Below are positions 17,403 to 20,000 of a DNA stretch of 20,000 nucleotides, piece by piece. The stretch is from Botryococcus braunii (lineage: Eukaryota > Chlorophyta > Trebouxiophyceae). The notes under the pieces were generated by a model. The model worked only from the letters and a program-made list of their open reading frames with translations. It was not told where the DNA came from and made no database searches. Position 1 is the first letter of the stretch; each line of letters starts with the position of its first letter. A program made the translations under genes and the position numbers. The stretch covers positions 209,121 through 229,120 of the forward strand of contig KV908381.1 of assembly GCA_002005505.1 (NCBI GenBank), read 5' to 3'.

Positions 17403-17522
17403 TCAGGCGGGAAGGCAGGCACGCTGCGCGACCTCCTGCAAGCGTCGATCAAAAGCGGCAGCCCGCGCATCTCTCAGAGCCAAGCCAATGCCGTCCGCTT
17501 CCAAATATGCCTCCCTTAGATC
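17403..17522 (-). CDS. BTB/POZ protein, proposed last exon (conserved C-terminal tail)
   Basis: On the minus strand, GCGGGCAG|GATCTA opens 39 codons to TGA (17403-17405). Joined in phase 0 to the previous exon it reads ...GTLLQ|DLREAYLEADGIGLALRDAR... and RAAAFDRRLQEV. From memory, plant BTB/POZ proteins of the At2g04740 type end with a similar LLDDLREKWLEAE...RDESALLFDKRLEML segment; the spacing and the DLRE, LEA, RD and FD-RL anchors agree. The segment is likely helical. The acceptor lacks a pyrimidine tract because a 28-bp repeat array runs into it. An alternative donor inside the exon (GAG|GTCGCG) cannot be excluded. Confidence 0.6.
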   Translation of the reverse strand, partial: DLREAYLEADGIGLALRDARAAAFDRRLQEVAQRACLPA

Positions 17523-17524
17523 CT

Positions 17525-17880
17525 GCCCGCTTTCCAACCATCCAATCAGGCCCCACCTTTTCACCATGCAACCAGGCCCTGGTTTCCACCATCCAATCAG
17601 GCCTCCCATTTCCCAACCATCCAATCAAGCCCCACTTCCCAACCATCCAATCGGACCCCACTTTCCAACCATCCAATCAGGCCTCCCACTCCCCAACCAT
17701 CCAATGAGGTCTCCCACTCCCCAATCATCCAATCAGGCCTCTCACTCCCCAACCATCCAATCAGGCCTCCCACTTCCCAACCATCCAATCAGGCCTCCCA
17801 TTTCCTAACCATCCAATCAGGCCTTCCAGTTTCCAACCATCCAATCAAACCTCAGTCCCCAACCCTCCGATCAGGTCCCA
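17525..17880. repeat. 28-bp tandem array, each unit with CCATCCAATCAGG
   Basis: About 13 units of roughly 22-30 bp (typical CCAACCATCCAATCAGGCCT) fill this stretch; 11 keep an intact CCAAT. It lies in the last intron of the BTB gene, beginning within a few bases of its 3' splice site. In the sense direction the unit is GATTGGATGGTTGG. Confidence 0.93.
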
Positions 17881-18135
17881 CTGGCCAGACACATGCCAAT
17901 TTTGGTGCCCACACGCTTGGAAAGAGGCCCAACACGAGCAGGAAATGAATCTCCAATTAACTCTGTTGCACCTCTCCCCAACCCACCCCCTTCTGCTCTA
18001 CTTCTCTCCCCCCCCTCCCCCCATCCGGCAGCTCTCCCCTCTCGTCCCTCACTGTGTACGTCTGTGCACGTTCTTGTCCGCGCCTTCTTAATTCTTTATA
18101 ATCATCAAGTTGAGCTGGAATGTCTCGCATGCCCA

Positions 18136-18138
<3 letters not shown>
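17881..18138. other. Intron DNA of the BTB gene
   Basis: C/T-rich sequence with short poly-C runs near 18008-18022; no coding frame in the gene's sense. It is part of the intron 17523-18409. Confidence 0.5.

Positions 18139-18224
<86 letters not shown>
18139..18224. repeat. (GT)n microsatellite
   Basis: About 43 uninterrupted GT units. In the sense direction of the BTB gene it is (CA)n, 185 nt into the last intron. ATGCATGCATGC follows at about 18261. Confidence 0.97.
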
Positions 18225-18226
<2 letters not shown>

Positions 18227-18409
18227 ACGCGAACCCGCACCTACACCCGCAAATGCCTGCATGCATGCATGCGCTGCAAGTGAGAGCCCCAGCGGGGCGG
18301 GGGGAGGGTGGAGGGGGCATTCTTCAAACTTCAAATGAGTCAAGAGGTGAAATAAAAATCATTCAAGAGTGAAAGAAAGGCTTTAGGGGAAGGGCAGCTG
18401 GTACATCAC

Positions 18410-18511
18410 CTGTAGCAAGGTACCCACACCGGCTCCCCCAAGCCCGCCGCCCTCAATGTTGCCTCGTGAGGCTCCACCCACGTGGCTGCCATCCAGGATG
18501 TCCCGCCCGTC
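18410..18511 (-). CDS. BTB/POZ protein, proposed exon 3 in window (Gly-rich linker)
   Basis: On the minus strand the exon runs from GCTGTACAG|GACGGG to CTACAG|GTGATG, 34 codons, phase 0 at both ends. It encodes DGRDILDGSHVGGASRGNIE and a Gly-rich stretch ending GTLLQ. If the donor is not used, the frame ends at TAA (18383-18385) after MYQLPFP. I prefer the spliced reading because the next exon then continues into a recognisable conserved tail. The linker itself is low-complexity, so support rests on splice sites, phase and position. Confidence 0.5.
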
Positions 18512-18971
18512 CTGTACAGCAATTGAGTCTGGGAGCCTCAGCACTGGCGCAGCCACAAATGGCAGCCTTTCTTCCACAATTGGCAGTCTGCGTGCCAAAC
18601 AAAAGGGCCGAGACGTTTCTGAAGCGGGATTACAACCGTTCATGTCACCCAAAACCAATCTTAAAACCACAACCTCACCATAGAAACCTAGCTCCCCCAA
18701 CCCACAAGGGCAACCGAGTGGCAAGCGGCCGACCCACCGCCCCTACATTGGTAAAACCCGCTCCCTCCACACTCCACACTCATATGCTCTGCTCGTTTTC
18801 CTCCAAACTCCACACTCTTTTCTTTTCCTCCACACTCCACACTCTCCACACTCCACCACACTCATACACTGCACACTCTCTTGTGCTTTCACCATACTTT
18901 ACAGGACTGGCCTCTCCACTTGGTCTCCACTGTACCCTGTGCTGCACTCTATTGTACTGCCAAAGAACCGC

Positions 18972-18972
<1 letters not shown>
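18512..18972. other. Intron DNA of the BTB gene with CTCCACACT repeats
   Basis: A cluster of CTCCACACTCCACACT units lies at about 18765-18875, not far from the (CT)n array. No exon recognised in the gene's sense. Confidence 0.5.
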
Positions 18973-19062
<90 letters not shown>

Positions 19063-19065
19063 ACA

Positions 19066-19103
<38 letters not shown>

Positions 19104-19131
19104 ACGCACACACACACACACACACTCACTC

Positions 19132-19167
<36 letters not shown>

Positions 19168-19169
19168 TC

Positions 19170-19227
<58 letters not shown>
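18973..19227. repeat. Compound microsatellite (CT)n(CA)n
   Basis: About 44 CT units (18973-19060), then (CA)n with CTCACTCACACG and ACACAT interruptions to 19227. In the gene's sense this is (GT)n followed by (GA)n, starting 44 nt after the 5' splice site at 19270/19271. Confidence 0.97.
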
Positions 19228-19270
19228 GGCACCGTACGTCAATCATCCAGGTTGGAGGTTAGAAGGACAC

Positions 19271-19495
19271 CTGAGGTGCTACAGAGGCCACGAAGGTCTC
19301 GAAGGTGAGGCGCTCGAATTCCGGGGCTGCCGGATGGGAGACGCGGTCGAACGCGGCCGCCAGGCGTCGAAGGCAATGTTCCCGGAGGAGGGCGACCGAG
19401 AAGCCATCCGCCGCGAGCAGCACGCGGCAGAGCCGCTCGAGAGTTTTCGGCGGCGAGATCTCCCACGCTTCGATCACGTGCTCCGCCACCGCTCG
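19271..19495 (-). CDS. BTB/POZ protein, proposed exon 2 in window (BACK-like helices)
   Basis: Minus-strand exon of 75 codons between GGGCAG|CGAGCG and CCTCAG|GTGTCC, phase 0 at both ends. Together with exon 1 it reads ERHLVLHMK|RAVAEHVIEAWE, which matches the end of a BTB fold and the following helices (compare RYLLFPMKRAVADVLLPHLE recalled from plant relatives). It goes on to LCRVLLAADGFSVALLREHC and LRRLAAAFDRV, the BACK-like pattern of a helical pair after BTB. Such proteins are often adaptors for cullin-3 ubiquitin ligases; that role is inferred from family. If the donor were not used a TAA follows four codons later (19259-19261). Confidence 0.78.
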
Positions 19496-19675
19496 CTGCC
19501 CAAGGCACCGGGACCCATCCCCATGTGGGCCCATCTTCCAAATCCATCTCATCAGCCTCCGGTGGCAGAGCAGATGTAATCCTCTGTCTTTACAAGAGTG
19601 GGATTAAAAGCGACCCCAAATGGGCCACTTTGTGAGAGTGGAAACAAAAAGACCAGCCCAACGATCAACGAGCCA

Positions 19676-19701
19676 CGCACGCACACGCACACACGCACAC
19701 G

Positions 19702-19763
<62 letters not shown>
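19676..19763. repeat. (CA)n microsatellite
   Basis: GCACAC-type units at the left (to about 19708) and pure (CA)n to 19763. In the gene's sense it is (GT)n starting 37 nt after the 5' splice site at 19800/19801. Confidence 0.97.
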
Positions 19764-19765
<2 letters not shown>

Positions 19766-19800
19766 TGGCAGAAGCGGGGCGGAGGGGGGTGCGGACCCAC

Positions 19801-20000
19801 CTTCATATGGAGGACCAGGTGCCGCTCCGCAGCATCGAAGAGCTCCGCGAGGCCCTGCGGGAGGAGGAGGTCTGGCGGGAGCCCTTCAACGCGATTCGTG
19901 TACATGAAGTCGAGCAGAACGCTGAACACCCGCGGAGCCACATCGCCGATCCGAAGCCTAATCAGGTCGCCCCGCCCCCTCCGGGCCTCGTCCGGTGCAG
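19801..20000 (-). CDS. BTB/POZ protein, exon 1 in window (BTB core), partial at the window edge
   Basis: The exon enters from the right edge with two bases of a split codon and runs to CATATGAAG|GTGGGT. The peptide APDEARRGRGDLIRLRIGDV leads into APRVFSVLLDFMYTNRVEGL and LAELFDAAERHLVLHMK. F-x-x-L-L-x-F-M-Y-T is the signature helix-strand of the BTB/POZ fold, followed by the L-(A/F)-D-A-A-x-R-(Y/H)-L helix; the usual dimerisation interface would lie upstream. ABTB1/BPOZ-like or plant At2g04740-like proteins are the closest families I can name; any ankyrin repeats would be outside the window. The GC-rich third positions match those of the kinase exons. Confidence 0.82.

Noticed and set aside
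18383..18409. Reading on past GTGATG to the TAA as the end of the BTB gene
   Set aside because: Possible, but it would leave out the tail exon at 17403-17522 that matches the family and joins in phase; kept only as an alternative.

Overview
The window looks like nuclear DNA of a eukaryote. It carries two protein-coding genes split by GT-AG introns, no bacterial-style gene packing, and a very heavy load of simple-sequence DNA. The right-hand gene most resembles a BTB/POZ protein family that I know from land plants (recalled, not searched), so a green-lineage organism (streptophyte or green alga, or early land plant) is my best guess. The sequence does not fix the species.

Left part (1-4185, + strand): the C-terminal half of a cyclin-dependent-kinase-like protein kinase. 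Three exons (42-185, 1324-1470, 2278-2466) join in phase 0 and rebuild kinase subdomains VIII to XI. A Gly/Pro/Gln-rich open frame (3394-4185) is a plausible last exon. The three introns hold long (GT)n, (GA)n, (CA)n and polypurine tracts, plus a perfect 36-bp inverted repeat. The start of the gene lies left of the window.

Right part (20000 down to 17403, - strand): the C-terminal half of a BTB/POZ protein in four exons (19801-20000, 19271-19495, 18410-18511, 17403-17522), all phase 0. Its introns are also packed with (CA)n/(CT)n arrays, and a 28-bp CCAAT-bearing tandem array runs up to the last 3' splice site. The start of the gene lies right of the window.

The roughly 13 kb between them is repeat-rich. 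It holds a tandem ~1.28-kb duplication carrying tRNA-like box B motifs and poly-T (4.8-7.2 kb). A layered minisatellite domain spans 8.1-10.95 kb, with 55-, 52-, 48- and ~35-bp units and a higher-order duplication. A promoter-like nest of palindromes sits near 11.3 kb. Between 11.1 and 16.3 kb the hexamer CACGTG is strikingly frequent, two copies of a short terminal-inverted-repeat element are present, and a few protein-like open stretches flanked by splice-like signals could be exons of unknown genes.

The most interesting cross-gene pattern is that in four of the six inferred introns a (GT)n array, read in the sense direction, starts 37-108 nt after the 5' splice site. Where (GA)n is also present it always follows (GT)n on the sense strand. 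No CRISPR array, rRNA or intact tRNA gene was seen.
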